Of a stretch of 36,633 nucleotides of DNA, positions 11,509 to 20,480 are shown one piece after another. Made by a program: the position numbers and the translations under genes. How positions within the stretch are numbered: the first letter of the stretch is position 1; the number at the start of each line of letters is the position of its first letter. The stretch comes from Diphasiastrum complanatum (lineage: Eukaryota; Streptophyta; Lycopodiopsida; Lycopodiales; Lycopodiaceae), in the NCBI GenBank assembly GCA_029204225.1, contig MU835751.1, positions 1-36,633 of the forward strand, written 5' to 3'. The notes under the pieces were generated by a model. It was not told the DNA's origin. It was given only the letters and a program-made list of their open reading frames with translations, and ran no database searches.

Positions 11509-12608
11509 GCAGACTCGGGAGTATACCTTGTGGACTGTGTGCGCCCTCGGCTTGATCTTCTGGGAGGATTCGATTTATGAACCATTCTTGGGACTTGTTG
11601 ATGGGTAGCAGTAACATCTTCGTCTGATTCGTTGTCACAAAGTGAGTTGACAATGGACACGCCTGAGCCAGAAGCTCGGACTATCGTATCAATGGTAGGT
11701 GATGAAGGTTCTCCTGAAGCAATATCCTTGTCTTTGATGTCGATGAACTGATCCTCGATAAAGACTGTATCCCGGTTATACAAGATCTGTTGAGTATCAA
11801 GATCATACAGCTTGTATGTATTATCAGATGAAGTATATCCAATGAGGATGGTCTTGAGACCTTGGAAGTCCAATTTCTTTCTCGTGTCTTTTGGGATCTG
11901 CGTGTAGGCAATGCACCCAAATACTCTTAAATTCTTCACAGAAGGCTTAGAGCCTGTCCACAACTCGTGGGGTGTCTTGCCTGAGAGGGCCTTGGTCGAA
12001 CATTTGTTCTGGATGTAAGCTGCAGTGGAGACAGCTTCGGCCCAGAATCTCTTGGGCAGTGATGCATGCGCTAGCAAACATTTGGCTGATTCAACCAGGG
12101 TACAATTCCTCCTCTCGACTAAGCCATTAGACTGAGGACTGTAAGGAGTGATGAATTTTTGCTCAATGCCTTGGCTTTGGCAGTACTCCTTAAACTCGAT
12201 AGAGATATATTTTCCACCATTTTCTGGCCTTAGAGCCTTGATTGTCCGTCCAGTCTCCTTCTCTGCACGCTCCTTGAAGATTCTGAAGCAGTTGAAGGCT
12301 TCTGATTTCTTCTTTATAAAATACACCATAGTCTTTCTGGAAAATTCATCAATAAAAGTTATAAAGTATTTTGCATCCTTCAGCGAAGGATGCTTCATCG
12401 GGCCACAAATGTTTGAATGCACAATGTCTAACAATCCTCTAGCAATATGCTGATGGCTTGATTTAAATGGTTTCCTAGTCTGTTTAACAACTAGACAGTC
12501 TTGACAGACAAGTAACTCGACTTTATCACGAGGATAGTCGAGATCAAGAGCAATAAATTGTCTAGACATTTGCTGTACAGTAGCATGATTAAAGTGACCG
12601 CAAAGCTC
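11493..12608 (-). pseudogene. Copia element A: integrase region
   Basis: One long open frame (358 residues from 12569, extendable to 12608) covers the GAG-pre-integrase zinc part (HFNHATVQQM, then CQDC) and the integrase core. In copia integrases the catalytic triad lies in HSD, SDNG and NGxxER. Here the first reads VHSNICGP (Asp to Asn), the second LRPENGGKY (Asp to Glu), and only the Glu of NGLVERRN is kept. The core is therefore probably dead even though the frame is open. It continues through LRVFGCIAY, GYTSSDNTYKLYDL and the linker SNPPRRSSRGR, and is then out of frame with the reverse transcriptase near 11493-11508. Confidence 0.92.
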
Positions 12609-13262
12609 AATCTTACAGTACCCTCACCTTTAATAGCTTGTGTGCTATTGTCGCCAATGTAAACATATTTTTGGGTACTGTAAGGTGTATAAGACTCGAA
12701 ACAACCAATGAGGCTGGTCATGTGCTGAGTGACTCCAAAATCCAGGAACCAAGAACTGTCGCTGGCTGCTCATTGATGGCTGGTCATGAAGGCATCATGA
12801 TCCGCTTCTTGAATAGGCTGTGGAGCTTCTGTAGCTGCATTTGCCACTTGATTCGACTGCCCCTTGCTGTTGTTCTTTGCTTGCAATATCCGGCAGTCTT
12901 GAATTTCGTGGTGTTTCGCTTGCAGTATCTGCAGAATAGCTTCTTCTTCGTCTGCGGATTCGACTGTTCTTTGTGTTGTGCTGGTTTCTGGTCTAGCTTT
13001 GATTGCTTCAGACCTTTCTTCTTCTTCTGCTAAGTCGTGCTCTTGTTGGTGTATAAAGCGTGAGAATCAACTGAGGAACTTGAGGCTTCGTTCCTCCACG
13101 TGTCTTCCTGCAACAACATAGTAATGACTCTCGAAAGAGTCAGTTCTGGATGAGTCATGATGATCATCACCTAGCTGTCGTATGAGCTTGACAAGCTTGT
13201 AAGCAATTGCATCACTGCGTCTTGATCGTCTATGACAGATCCGACAACGGCCATGAAAGAGA
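12609..13262 (-). pseudogene. Copia element A: gag zinc knuckle and protease remnant
   Basis: Gag starts mid-domain at about 13255 (DDQDAVMQLLTSLSSSYDS, then stop, then LTLSRVITMLLQEDTWRNE). A CCHC zinc knuckle spans about 12893-12933: CRYCK, a one-base deletion near 12917, then KHHEIQDC. The protease follows, with WFLDFGVTQHM at about 12719-12754. The copia catalytic triplet Asp-Ser/Thr-Gly reads Asp-Phe-Gly, and a stop lies a few codons upstream near 12776. After IGDNSTQAIKGEGTVR the sequence jumps at about 12609 directly to LCGHFNHATV, so roughly 100 residues between protease and GAG-pre-integrase are missing. The gag N-terminus is also missing. Confidence 0.85.
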
Positions 13263-13289
13263 GTGTGTCATGTGTAAGAAATGAAAATA

Positions 13290-13950
13290 GCTCAAAAAGA
13301 AAATGAACACGCAAAAGAAGCGAACTCGAAACTCAAACGAGAAACGAATTCGAACAAAAAGTGTTTATGCGCAGCGGAATGAGCTATATTACTCTTTTCC
13401 TAAGCATGACTATGTCTATCAGAAACGAACAGAATGTTAGTGATAGAAATCACGGTCGTTCTGATTACGTAGCCAAATGTTAACAAAACATTAGAGGAAT
13501 GATTAGTCACAAATGATTCGCGAAAGACAAGACTAAATATTAGTCGTCAATAGCTAGACTAATAATAACCCGCTAAGAACAGATTACCAGATTGAGCAAC
13601 AAGAAATTCAGATAGAATGAAAATAAGCATAGCAATATGACACGAATCTAAACGCAGAACAAAAGAGCTGTTATTAGATTAAGTATAGTAAAATATACTT
13701 GTCAATAATGCGGTAGAGCACAAGACAATAGCGGGCGAAACCGCGTGCTCTACAAAGCTAATTCAATCTGTAAAAAAAAATGAACCTATTACTGACAATA
13801 AAGAGTCAATGCGCAAGACATCTACTTCGTCTAGCTTCTGATGCTGTATTTTACACACACTTGTTCTTGGTTTCTCTCCTAATTGAATAAGCAAGTGGTA
13901 TTCAATATATATACACAATGTTATAGGTGTGCAGATGAAGAAAGTACAAA
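13290..13950 (-). mobile_element. Possible 5' LTR/leader of copia element A
   Basis: This stretch lies directly upstream of copia A's gag and has no open frame. On the - strand it has a TATATATATTG core-promoter-like motif near 13905, followed by several hundred bases of T-rich leader. This would suit an LTR, but no tRNA-Met primer-binding site and no clear TG...CA boundaries were found. The gag start is deleted too, so the junction with the element has been lost. The identification rests on position. Confidence 0.3.
13713..13753. repeat. Inverted repeat (9-bp stem)
   Basis: GTAGAGCAC at 13713-13721 is matched by its exact reverse complement GTGCTCTAC at 13745-13753, with 23 bases between. 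The loop itself contains a smaller GCGG/CCGC pairing. It could form a hairpin in the presumed leader RNA of copia A; there is no proof of function. Confidence 0.7.
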
Positions 13951-13975
13951 GTGGATGTGCTGTTTGTAGGAGATC

Positions 13976-14738
13976 GTGGGTGGCTGTTTGAGAAGCAAAA
14001 GTTCTTTGAAACCTGACTCAAAAGGTTCATCGAAGAAGCAAAGAAATTCCTCGAAGAAAAAATTATCGAAAAGATCTATCACGAAGGAAGATCTTAAAGA
14101 TAACCCTGATTATGACCGTGATGCAGCAAAGCTATTCTCAAAGGATATTTTTGCATAAGCTAAAGAAATTATCGATTTCGAATTACAGACAGCCGCTACA
14201 GAGAATAAAGTCACATTCGAGGAAGGGGACGTTGAAATCAAGAAGACCAGACTTTTTGATGCCACGATTGACAAGCCTATCACGAAAGTGAAGACACTCG
14301 GTTTGCCCTCTTACTCTGTGTTAATTGGACGACCTTGGCTTTATCAATCTAATGCAAGTGTACATTGGAAATCCAGAGAATTAAGATTCCAAACTGGCAA
14401 AACTAACAACCGTGGAAAGCCAGCAGAACAAATTATAACCTGGAGTCGAGACAGATATGAAGAAGAAACTCCAATGTTCGACACGTGTTACCTCTAAAGA
14501 TTCTTCTTATGCACTCAATATATTCTCTATTGATTCAGATATTAAAGTTAAATATTGCGAATGCTATGAGAATAATGATTTATCGGATGACGAAGCCCCT
14601 CTGGGCCTTGCCCAAATTTTTTTGGAAATCCTTACAGGGCAGAATGGCCAGTGCCCGGCTCCTTCCATAATACTTAATGTCTCCATCCCTTCATGCTCTT
14701 GGATACAACACCAAACACTTGATGATTCGTGGTTGTAA
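13976..14738 (+). pseudogene. Ty3/gypsy gag/protease fragment
   Basis: On the + strand a lysine/serine-rich segment (KQRNSSKKKLSKRS, 13976-14158) ends in a stop. The same frame resumes as a retropepsin-like segment with TLGLPSYSVLIGRPWLYQ near 14295-14350; the phrase LIGRPWLY is typical of the C-terminal half of gypsy proteases. The aspartic acid catalytic motif was not found. Frame breaks follow near 14490, and an acidic segment (NDLSDDEAPLGLA) extends to about 14738. The piece is not contiguous with any pol in the window and is a truncated fossil. Confidence 0.55.
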
Positions 14739-14949
14739 TGCCCTCTAATTCGAAGAGCCTTCTCGTTCTTATTGTAGTGGTGAGTAGCTTCCTATCTTTC
14801 ATCACTTGACATTGCCTCCCCATGACTCTTACTTCAACTTTCATTCATTTTGTTTAAAAATTATTGTATGCATTTAGTTCCAGCTCCTTTGATTGCTTTA
14901 CATCCAACAATTATATTATCTCTTTTATAGGTGGCAATGCTATGTAAGA

Positions 14950-16106
14950 GGAGAACACTCATTTTCTGAAATTCATGCCTGAAGTAGTGCCAAATTGTCA
15001 TATGTTTCCCAGTTCTTCTCAATTCCACATCCTTGTGTGCCTTCTACTTCTTGATATTCTTCTATGCTCAGAGATCTCATAATTGAGTTTCTTCTAGATT
15101 TGAATCACTGTCTTCCTGATCGTTCTTTGCCACGAGCAATATAATTTCTTGTTTGTGTTCCATTGCATGTTGGCTTGGAGCATTTCCTTTCTTTCAAAGA
15201 TCTTGAGCCTTCTTTTAGCATTTTTTTGCAATGTTGCCAGGATTGTTGCAATAATAACACTTCTTTTCAAATATGATGTCCTAATGCTGAATCCTTTCTT
15301 GATGTTGGGTGATTTTGTAGCTCATTGCTAAGTTCCCCAAATTGGCTCATGTACTGGCTTGGTCCGCCATAGCTCTTGTGCTCTTTTCTTTTCTTTCGGC
15401 CTGGAGCAGGCCTGATACTCCAACCTATTAGTGCATGCTCGTCTCGATAAGGATTAGCCTTTTTCTTTCTTCTTCCTGCAACATTCTATGGATAATATAC
15501 CCAAGTTCTGCCTCTTCTATTTTTCAATGTCACAATGAGAAAATTGCAGGAGCTCGAAAGACCTCCCAGAACGGTGAATATGAGATGTGTTTTCTCTACT
15601 CCTACTCCTATAGCCTCCATTGTCTGGCGTGGCTCTCATCTTGTCTTAGTAAGCAATTATCGATTCTCCTTCCTCCGGCAATGTAGTTACAACATGCTAA
15701 TTTCCTTCTGAGAAGTAAGATACATTGATCACGCTTTTACCTTGATATAAGGAGTCCAAAATATCTCAAACCTTTGTGGCTGATCTAGCAACCTACAATT
15801 GCAGTGGAGCTGTTTTTCCTAATGATGACATATAGTCACAAACGCCTTTCTCTATGTGGATTAAAATGCTTTCAGCATTTCCATATCCTCGCCACTCTCT
15901 CAGGTCGAGTTGATTCATGTCCTCTATCTTCTTTCCAAGTGATCTCTCCTCTAACACCAGTTTCATTCTGCATACCGAGATTCCATTGTCTGCTTCTTCG
16001 AATTTTCCTACAATTTTGGTTTCTAGTGGATTCTCATGTTCTATGGCCATGCCTTCTTCATGATCTTTCTATCTTGAACCATAAAGTACTACCTCTACTT
16101 TCCTAA
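14950..16106 (-). pseudogene. Ty1/copia gag remnant with zinc knuckle
   Basis: The - strand shows a copia gag C-terminal region across frames. WRGYGNAESILIHI lies near 15860-15905, followed by a segment resembling AKEVWDxLxxLYQGKS (here ATKVWDILDSLYQGKS, about 15730-15785) and EEGESI near 15680. A retroviral-type zinc knuckle follows at 15218-15259: CYYCNNPGNIAKKC. It has correct Cys spacing but Asn in place of the His of CCHC. Stops and frameshifts are frequent. No protease or pol follows to the left, and the gypsy fragment ends a little further on. It is inactive. Confidence 0.6.
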
Positions 16107-16383
16107 TGATTCAGAAAGGATCCTCCTCACACCTCAATGACAATTGTTGGTTGTCAGGTTTTGATAGTCCGAATGTCGTGGCCCATAGCCTTTGAAATTG
16201 AATGTAAAATATTCATAGAAATGAACATAGCACCAATTACAAAGCATACAGACGTCATTGAGCAAAACATACAGAAATATTAAGCCATATATCTTTATGT
16301 AGAGCAACTGATTTGCTTGGTGTTGTCCTGAACTGTCTTGCAGCAGCAATGCCTACAGCTATTAGGACTTCTTACAACTTTCA

Positions 16384-16497
16384 GGACATGAAATCCTTGA
16401 AGTTAGCGAGTCATTCAGTTGTTTTTGCGGGGACTTTCTGGACATGAAAAGCTTGAAGTTGGCAACTCATTCAGCTGTTTTTGTGGGGACTTTCATG
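16384..16497. repeat. Tandem duplication, two 57-bp units
   Basis: Two adjacent units, 16384-16440 and 16441-16497, each run from GGACATGAAA through a variable AGCTTGAAGTT and CATTCAGYTGTTTTTG to GGGGACTTTC. They differ at under ten positions. A partial third start (ATGACATAAAATCTTA) follows. The array lies about 1 kb downstream of the VQ gene's stop. Confidence 0.75.
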
Positions 16498-17499
16498 ACA
16501 TAAAATCTTAGTGAATTCATTATTAGTGGCGTAGGGGCCGCTTTTACAAAACTGAGATGGCCATTCTTGAAACCCTGGCTTAATGCTTTATCACTAAATG
16601 GAAATGAAATGTCTGAACGTCCCGGTTAGAAGAAACAGAAGAACCTCATGAAGATGTGATATTCTCCAGACCTTAGAAAATTAGAGCCTGTACTTTATGA
16701 ATCTATAGTTTCTAGGATGGATCATGGCAACTTCAAGTCGACCTCGTAGAGGAATGCTAGGCGTCATCTTGCCTCTGTTTGTTGATCACACAACTTCTGA
16801 AAATTCCAGAGCTGTTGCATTCTTTTTAGTAAGTTATGCACAAGGCATTAATTGCATGCTGAAGTACTGCAGCACGGTTGTTGCAGCAGTCCTTGCTCAG
16901 TTTTTATGAAGACTTTATGAACCACAAACTCATTTCAGAATTACAGAAGGTTATTGCAATTTGCCAGTATACTGTTGAAAATAGGTATGATCTACAAGCT
17001 ACAGTCTGCACTCATTGCCATAGTAATTCAACACCAGTTCTTATAATCTTAACCAAAATAAACTGGAAGATAGCTTTAGCAAGCACCATAAAGCAACAAT
17101 TACAAGCCTAAAAATCTTATAGTATAGCTAAGAATTTATATTCCAAGTTCCAATATTGGCTTTGTACACTTTCTGCGAAAATTCCACATACTTCCAAGCT
17201 CTGCCGTTAAATATTCTGGAAGTGAAAACAGTTCCAAATTAGCAAAGATATAAAGCTTAACTTATCTGCATCACCGATTCGCTAGAACTACATCTCCCGG
17301 CAGTAGTAGCGAACAGAGATGGCTTGATCTGGCTGATCTCAGAATATAGGTTGTAAGTGGGAATTCAAGTGAAACTTTAAGTAAAGCCTCCATGTCTTGT
17401 TCATACTTCGCAGCTCTCTTTGAGGCACATGTATGCAAATTCCCGAGTCCCAAGAAGCCAGATTTCGACCACGACAAGAGAGGCTATGTAACCGGGAGA
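16498..17499 (-). other. Downstream flank of VQ gene
   Basis: No coding domain was recognised. The part nearest 17499 is presumably the 3' untranslated region of the VQ gene on the - strand; no polyadenylation site is claimed. A short open frame on the same strand at 17271-17477 has no recognisable motif and probably lies in that untranslated region. Confidence 0.35.
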
Positions 17500-18051
17500 T
17501 CAATTATCTAGTTGAGGATATATGGTTGAAGATAGGCTTGGAAGACCTGTGAGAACACTTTGGGACGTGGTATTTGGAGATGGCAGCATAGAATAATGTA
17601 ATTGGAAAACATGACTAGCAGCCTGATTCGTTCCTTCGATATTATATCCCTCGCTTATACGTTCACTATATTTTGGCGAATGGACTTCTGCTTTTGCTGA
17701 CAACAGAGGTTCTCTTGCCGATTGAAGCAGGTTATTGCTGTCATTAGGACTTTCCACTGATCTGCAGCTTTGGAGGTGGTCAATCGAGTGGTCACTAAAT
17801 CCATCTGATGAATTGGGTAGGCTGACAGGATCAATATGCATGTTACATCTCATGCGTGTATCAGTTGAGCCAGTGAGCTTCTGCACCAGCGACATGAAGT
17901 TGCTGGGGTCGATCTGGATGATCTTGGGAGAGTGGGTGTGGACGATAACTGGTCGGCGATATTGCACAATAGGAAGCGGGGGAGGTAGCTTTCGGATTTT
18001 ATGCGATTCTTTGTTGATTCTCAGGGCCAATGGCCTATTTCTGGAGCCCAT
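17500..18051 (-). CDS. VQ motif-containing protein, MKS1-like
   Basis: This intronless gene encodes 183 residues. The VQ motif FMSLVQKLTG (residues 52-61) matches the family signature FxxxVQxLTG exactly. VQ proteins are plant nuclear cofactors that bind WRKY transcription factors, and some are MAP-kinase substrates. The N-terminal RPLALRINKESHKIRK (6-21) and the RRPVIVHTHSPKII run before the VQ motif resemble MKS1-type members, in which a basic N-terminal block and a PVIIYxxSPKVI-like stretch precede VQ. Ser-Pro pairs at residues 41-42, 101-102, 125-126 and 158-159 could be kinase sites. The open frame runs six codons further upstream to a TTG, but the first ATG is at 18051 and an in-frame TGA lies a little further out, so the ATG is chosen. 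The C-terminal half is Ser/Asn-rich and apparently disordered. Defence signalling is a family-based inference. Confidence 0.88.
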   Translation of the reverse strand: MGSRNRPLALRINKESHKIRKLPPPLPIVQYRRPVIVHTHSPKIIQIDPSNFMSLVQKLTGSTDTRMRCNMHIDPVSLPNSSDGFSDHSIDHLQSCRSVESPNDSNNLLQSAREPLLSAKAEVHSPKYSERISEGYNIEGTNQAASHVFQLHYSMLPSPNTTSQSVLTGLPSLSSTIYPQLDN

Positions 18052-18740
18052 TACTCTCGTTGTTGACAAACTGATCCAAGTAGCTCACGCCCGCTATCCT
18101 AAACTTTCATACCAGATTTCAGCCTCTCGACTTTGTGCATGTGGGAGTCACATTCAGCTCTGATCCTATGAATATTCCCATTCAGCTCTTAGCATTCACT
18201 GCCTTGTTGCACAAGCTAAAACGGTGAGGATAGAAACTGATCTGGTTCAGAAGGATAAAGACCTGATCAAGATAGAAACTGAGCTCGTTCAGAAGGATCA
18301 GGATCAGATCAATATATGCGCAGCAAGTTATTTAATGCATATCACAGAATTTTTTTCACTCTAGATCAATTCTGTTTCCTCTCAAAACTGTAGATTTAAT
18401 TTTGTACTGGGCTCTTGCATGCAGCTAGTAGAGAAATTTATCCCATTTCCTGTGATCTTCAAAAAATTCGCAAGTCAACTTCAGAAAATCACTTCGGATC
18501 CAGCTCAACGCTAGATCAATTCACCAGATTCTAATCCCTACTGGATCTAGGCATGCATACCCACGAAATTCCTTCCAGATCAACAATGATAAAAGAAAAA
18601 CCTGAATCAGAGGAACCCAACAACTCTTCTCGCATCCAAAACAGTAGATCCAGCTTTAGAATAACAATATAAGTCAAGCTGCTGCCTCATCTCTAGCCAT
18701 ACCCAAGAGGAACAAAAGCTCATCTTTCTTGCATAAAACA
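18052..18740 (-). promoter_or_regulatory. Upstream region of VQ gene
   Basis: This is the presumed promoter and 5' leader. On the gene's strand a W-box-like TTGACT (18473-18478) lies about 420 bp upstream of the ATG. A TATA-like CATATATTG (about 18310-18318) lies about 260 bp upstream. VQ genes are often WRKY-regulated, so a W-box is plausible, but single short motifs are weak evidence. A 42-bp tandem duplication sits between the TATA-like motif and the ATG. Confidence 0.3.
18229..18312. repeat. 42-bp tandem duplication upstream of VQ gene
   Basis: Two adjacent 42-bp units, 18229-18270 and 18271-18312, start GATAGAAACTGA and share the phrase GTTCAGAAGGAT. They differ at about seven positions, concentrated in the second half. 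They lie 180-260 bp upstream of the VQ start codon, probably in its 5' leader or proximal promoter. Confidence 0.85.
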
Positions 18741-19825
18741 AGAAAATGGAACCAGGAAATCAATTTTCTTTAAGAGTAAATAGTATCAAGGATTTGAATA
18801 TTTCTTTCATGTCTTTGTCAAATTATTTTAAAACGATGGCAGCTTGTGAGAAATTGTTGTCAAAAGGGGTAGGCCAGACTTCAGGTCATACTTCAGATCA
18901 ACCGTCAAGTCCCCCATTAATGACCAATTAACCTAAGGTCATAATCAGACACGTACCCTGATGTGGGTTTATATCAGTGAGCTCCCAAAAAAATATCCAT
19001 TTTTTTTTCCCTTGCCAAAGTTGGTATCACATCCAAGAATTCCAATGTTATAGCGAGTTTTTAGCTTTGCCGCGATAAGTTACCAAGATTAATCACTCAA
19101 AGATGGTGTATTTTTAGGTGAGTCTGAGTTGAATAAACTGCTTTTTTTAAATTCTTTTAAATTGCAACTAGATTTTCTATTCTTTTTCATTTTTCAACAT
19201 GTATTGCATAAGCTGCCTTATTATCTTTGGATCAATATGTTTTCAATCTACTAGTTATAGTTAGAAATTTAAAGCTAAAACATATATTCAAGAGTGTTTT
19301 ATCATTTACAAAATAGATTGTCTCAAATTTTAAAACTAAGAAAAAAACCCCATTATATATACCCTATCTCCTACTTACATCACATGCTCAATAAATCATA
19401 AAAAGCTCATAATATAATACATACATGGCCATGAAGATTTTTTGGTTTCCGTATAGATTTTGACTGATTTATTGGTTTACTTATCAAGTAGGATATGTCA
19501 CAAGTTATGTTCATTTTGGAATTTTCACTCAACCTCTACACAAGGTAATGGTATTTATAGTGACCATTTTGTAAGTTTTTTATAAAGTATGCCAAATCCA
19601 TCCCATGATGGAAAAGTCCTCGTCAATTATATTCACTTGCTAGGTAAGCCATAATGGTTCATAATAAACAATTAAGATGTCCATAGAGCTCTTTTCTAAA
19701 CATGTTTTTCTTTATGTTGATGTGGTAATAACATCAAGAATGATCCCCAAATGTTTTTACACACATCTTACTCATATGGATAAGAGTAATCAAAATTTTC
19801 ACTTATCTTATGTGATTCTTGTGGG
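18741..19825. other. AT-rich, no recognisable gene
   Basis: Short open frames only (for example + strand 18746-18931), none with a known motif. No transposon coding or LTR boundary was recognised. Confidence 0.4.
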
Positions 19826-19939
19826 GGGGAAGGCCCTGCCCTGAGGGCCTTCCGTGCTGGGAGGGCCCTTGCCCAAGGGCGGGAGCCCAAGGGCAGGGCC
19901 CGACCTGCACGGAAGGCCCGAGGGGCTCGGGCCTTCCCC
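19826..19939. repeat. GC-rich nested palindrome (fold-back element)
   Basis: A 114-bp island of very high GC content in AT-rich DNA. It has perfect 11-bp terminal inverted repeats, GGGGAAGGCCC (19826-19836) and GGGCCTTCCCC (19929-19939). Inside are further perfect inverted pairs: GGAAGGCCCT/AGGGCCTTCC (19828-19837/19844-19853), GGGCCTTCCGTGC/GCACGGAAGGCCC (19845-19857/19907-19919), and GGAAGGCCCGAG/CTCGGGCCTTCC (19911-19922/19926-19937). A near-perfect GGGCCCTTGCCC/GGGCAGGGCCC pair lies in the middle (from 19863). The arms are mutually complementary, so several alternative hairpins exist. No target-site duplication is evident. It could be a miniature fold-back transposon. Confidence 0.8.
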
Positions 19940-20181
19940 TGCGTAATGACAAGTCTAAATTTTTTCTGTTTGATTGATTCTTGACAGAATCGTTGATATG
20001 ATACTGGAGGATGAGAATTCTGAACCATTTTATGGACATAGTCGTGATACTTTTATCATGGGTCATAATTCTGGAGGTGCAAGCAAATTCCACCTCTGGA
20101 GGTGCATAAAAAGGTGCATAAAAAATACAAAGAAAAAATGAAGACTTGGCATTACGTTTAAGCAACGTGAGAGGATAATAG

Positions 20182-20480
20182 AAATGTGAACTAGATTTTC
20201 AATTTTGAAATTGACATGTTGGCTTTATATATATATTGAAGTGTATAAAAATTTCCAAGTATGGCCCAACCCTTACATAAAGATTGCCCCCCATGCGTAA
20301 AGGATTGGTGGTGCAGCACTGGATCAAATCGTGCAAAGATGAAGCATTCTTCAAGAATCATCCTTGATCAATAGAGTAAGTGATTCTTTTTAACAAACAT
20401 GAGATGTTAAAACAAATGTGAACTAGATTTTCAAATTTGAAAGCCATATGTTGGCCTAATTAGAATATTGAAGTGCATAA
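20182..20480. repeat. Diverged direct repeat, about 70-90 bp, 232 bp apart
   Basis: AAATGTGAACTAGATTTTCAA at 20182 recurs at 20414. The likeness continues through TTTGAAA, CATRTTGGC and ATTGAAGTGYATAA in both copies. The region is AT-rich and has no gene; the copies may be relics of a small repeat family or a local duplication. Confidence 0.6.

Noticed and set aside
12638-13033. 131-codon + strand open frame
   Set aside because: Antisense of the copia A gag and protease, where the - strand has clear zinc knuckle and protease-like motifs.
18052-18069. Upstream TTG start for the VQ protein
   Set aside because: Plant nuclear genes rarely start at TTG; the next in-frame ATG at 18051 gives a typical MKS1-like N-terminus.
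17735-18163. 142-codon + strand open frame
   Set aside because: Antisense shadow of the VQ gene; the - strand has the exact VQ motif.
19768-20165. Two open frames crossing the GC-rich palindrome
   Set aside because: The open frames arise because the GC-rich palindrome lacks stop codons; the Pro/Ala/Arg-rich translation has no domain.
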